33,034 nucleotides of DNA from contig NZ_LJPW01000103.1 of NCBI RefSeq assembly GCF_001400735.1, positions 1-33,034 of the forward strand, read 5' to 3'. Below are positions 31,530-33,034 of this stretch, piece after piece (the stretch's first letter is position 1; every line of letters begins with the position of its first letter). A program made the translations under genes and the position numbers. The DNA is from Pseudomonas caricapapayae (GTDB taxonomy: Bacteria > Pseudomonadota > Gammaproteobacteria > Pseudomonadales > Pseudomonadaceae). The notes beneath the pieces are model-generated. The model was not told where the DNA came from. It did no database searches and saw only the letters and a program-made list of their open reading frames with translations.

Positions 31530-32750
31530 TCAGTATTGATCTGATTTTGAAAACCCTACATGGTGGCGAAGTTTGCCATTTTGAAACTGATCCTTCCAGG
31601 GCAATATATCGGCTCCCGCCGCTTTTAGTGCGGTGAGATTATCCCTCACTGCTTGAGTGGCACCGTCCCTTTCCTCGAACTTGTCTCCTCCCAGCCAGTT
31701 GGCATTACCGACCTCACCGATCTGAGGTTTATAACCGGCGAGTTGAAGTGCCTTGATCTCGCTGGCCAAGCGGGCAGAAGCATTCGCATCATTGGCATAC
31801 TCGTGAATGCTGCCAATCAGGCCAGGGTTGTTTTTGCCGTTGGCAGCCTTTAATTGATCGGCGTATTTCACCAGTCCACTCTCGGGGCCCGCGGTCAAGC
31901 CACCGCCCCAGTTGCTGTCTTCCACAACGATACTTCCTGTATACCCGGTACTACGGGCCACTTTAATCAATTCACTTTCCATGTCAGCCCAGCCCTGGCT
32001 GGCGTTGGTACCACCCTCGTTGAAAGTGTCCAATACAAAGCTGGGGTGACTGCCAAACTTTTTAACCACGTTACTGATGTCGGCTGAGGCCTGCTTCAAC
32101 TTATCCCCCGTCAACACGCTTCCGCCACCGCCGTTCGCATTGTCACGGAACGTGAACTGGACATGTACGCCTTGTTTGTCCCCTTCGTTAATCAAGGCCG
32201 TGAGCTTATCCATTTGCTGGGTATCCTGGAGTTGGTCATGCGTCATTTGGATGCGTAACGTTCCCCCTCCAATGCCTTTAAGGTCTTGAATCATTTTCGT
32301 GGCCGCTGCGGGCGTGGCAATGTCATTCGGATCAACATTGGCACCGCCATGTGAACCGGTATCCGCATTGCTGACAGGCGTGGTCGAACCTGCAACATTT
32401 TCTTCGACCTTTGCAGCAGTGGCCTGAAGAGCGTTTGCAGTGGCTGTAGGTGCAGGCGCGGGCGTCTGTTGACTGGCCGGCGCAGCCTCTGGCGAGGCGG
32501 TTGGCTTTTGCAACTGGGCGTTACGATAAAGCAGGGCTCTTGTATAGACCGGAGAGGCTTCCTGTGCCTCTGCGGGGCCCCTTGTAAAGCCAGGCATGTC
32601 AGAGGCGGTGTACGTGTCAGGTTGTGCCTGCCTGTTCGTATCGGCATCACTGACGCCAGTGTTGACCGGCAGTGCTGCCTTGTTTGTTACAGCAGATCGT
32701 TCAGTCGCGGGCAGTGAGAGGTTATATGACCGGGTTGAGTTGATATTCAT
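31530..32750 (-). CDS. hopAH2: HopAH2-like effector with intact GH5-like catalytic residues
   Basis: 406 residues, no Sec signal peptide. The N-terminus MNINSTRSYNLSLPATERSA has an aliphatic residue at position 3, many Ser/Asn and no acidic residue in the first 16, which fits a type III secretion signal. A Pro/Ala/Thr-rich linker (about 81-125) leads to the barrel domain (about 135-406). It carries GGTLRIQMTHDQ, FVLDTFNEGG (Glu245, acid/base position), SIVVEDSNWGGG, IGSIHEYAN (His316, Tyr318), PQIGEVGNANW (Glu346, nucleophile position) and DILPWKDQF (Trp385). This is the set expected of a working clan GH-A glycosidase. The two copies are clearly paralogous across the barrel but differ in their linkers. 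A plant-wall or other beta-glycan target is possible but unproven. AGAG stands before the ATG. Confidence 0.7.
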   Translation of the reverse strand: MNINSTRSYNLSLPATERSAVTNKAALPVNTGVSDADTNRQAQPDTYTASDMPGFTRGPAEAQEASPVYTRALLYRNAQLQKPTASPEAAPASQQTPAPAPTATANALQATAAKVEENVAGSTTPVSNADTGSHGGANVDPNDIATPAAATKMIQDLKGIGGGTLRIQMTHDQLQDTQQMDKLTALINEGDKQGVHVQFTFRDNANGGGGSVLTGDKLKQASADISNVVKKFGSHPSFVLDTFNEGGTNASQGWADMESELIKVARSTGYTGSIVVEDSNWGGGLTAGPESGLVKYADQLKAANGKNNPGLIGSIHEYANDANASARLASEIKALQLAGYKPQIGEVGNANWLGGDKFEERDGATQAVRDNLTALKAAGADILPWKDQFQNGKLRHHVGFSKSDQY

Positions 32751-33021
32751 CGAGCATCTCTACAGTGAGGGGGATAAGTTCGGCGGCGATGCTAGAGAGG
32801 GCGCGGGAGTGTTTCAAGTGGTTGAAAGTGAAATAACAAGTGCCGAGCGTGAGTGAGTGTTAGTTGTCGAGGCTGCGTTAAAGAAACAGCAGATGATTAA
32901 CGTATTGATTCTATTGGGGGTTGTGCATCTTTTTAGTTAGGTATTCCAGGGTGGGCGCTGTGGGGGGGCGGAGAGGATGATGAATGAGGTGAATAGAAGG
33001 TCATAAGTCATGGTGTAGAGA
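32751..33021. other. Upstream region of the right effector-like gene, to the contig end
   Basis: 270 bases without a convincing gene, presumably carrying the promoter of the right copy. I see no hrp box on the minus strand. A G-rich stretch at 32949-32968 (GGG-T-GGG-N6-seven G) could form a quadruplex and may also be hard to sequence through. Confidence 0.45.
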
Positions 33022-33034
33022 CTGTCTCTTATAC
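33022..33034. other. Residual Tn5/Nextera mosaic-end adapter at the contig end
   Basis: The last 13 bases, CTGTCTCTTATAC, equal the first 13 of the reverse-complemented Tn5 mosaic end (CTGTCTCTTATACACATCT) used in Nextera libraries. This is almost certainly untrimmed adapter, not genome sequence. Confidence 0.9.

Noticed and set aside
31096..33021. HrpL-type hrp box in front of either effector-like gene
   Set aside because: I looked for the GGAACC and CCACNNA halves at 15-16 base spacing on the minus strand in both upstream regions and found no pair.
1..33034. CRISPR arrays, tRNA or rRNA genes, insertion sequences
   Set aside because: No regularly spaced direct repeats, no cloverleaf or rRNA-like segments and no transposase-like translation were seen on either strand.

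Overview
The window looks like chromosome of a plant-associated Pseudomonas, most likely the Pseudomonas syringae complex. The grounds are GC-rich coding sequence with Pseudomonas-like codon use, an orphan rhlA, and a tandem pair of proteins that I recognise as the HopAH2 type III effector family. I recall a hopAH2 pair beside a TonB receptor gene in P. syringae pv. tomato; this is memory, not a search. The right end carries the start of a Tn5/Nextera adapter, so it is a contig end. I see no insertion sequence, rRNA, tRNA or CRISPR array.

Layout. 1-482 (-) is the 5' part of an exported glycoside hydrolase family 3 gene. 483-979 is an AT-rich regulatory stretch with two dyads and two terminator-like hairpins. 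980-11376 (+) is a tightly packed, mostly overlapping run: a small exported protein followed by a type II secretion system in the order E-F-G-H-I-J-K-L-M-N-D, the order of the Xanthomonas Xps systems. It has a lipoprotein secretin, a short GspC/N-like protein and no prepilin peptidase. An exported carboxylesterase follows at 11452-12171.

12222-14390 (-) holds a small membrane protein and an MFS exporter. 14641-17608 (+) is a catabolic module: a GntR/HutC regulator, an MFS acid symporter-like protein and a pyrone-lactonase-like amidohydrolase. 17613-22083 (-) is an RND efflux operon whose second membrane-fusion-protein gene has shrunk to an 83-codon in-frame remnant. 22182-23045 (-) is rhlA, for the biosurfactant precursor HAA. 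23543-25601 (-) is a two-component system, followed by a formate/nitrite-transporter family gene and pncA. 27603-29729 (+) is a TonB-dependent siderophore receptor with a Fur-box-like site upstream.

29845-32750 (-) holds two paralogous proteins with GH5-like catalytic motifs and type III secretion-like N-termini. The two copies differ at the predicted acid/base residue: Glu245 in one, Gln254 in the other. One may therefore be an active glycosidase-like effector and the other a pseudoenzyme.

The theme is interaction with the surroundings: protein export, wall- or glycan-active enzymes, surfactant, efflux and iron uptake. The points most worth checking are the Glu/Gln pair, the deleted fusion protein, the terminator-bearing leader of the secretion operon, and the gspE ribosome site buried in a hairpin.
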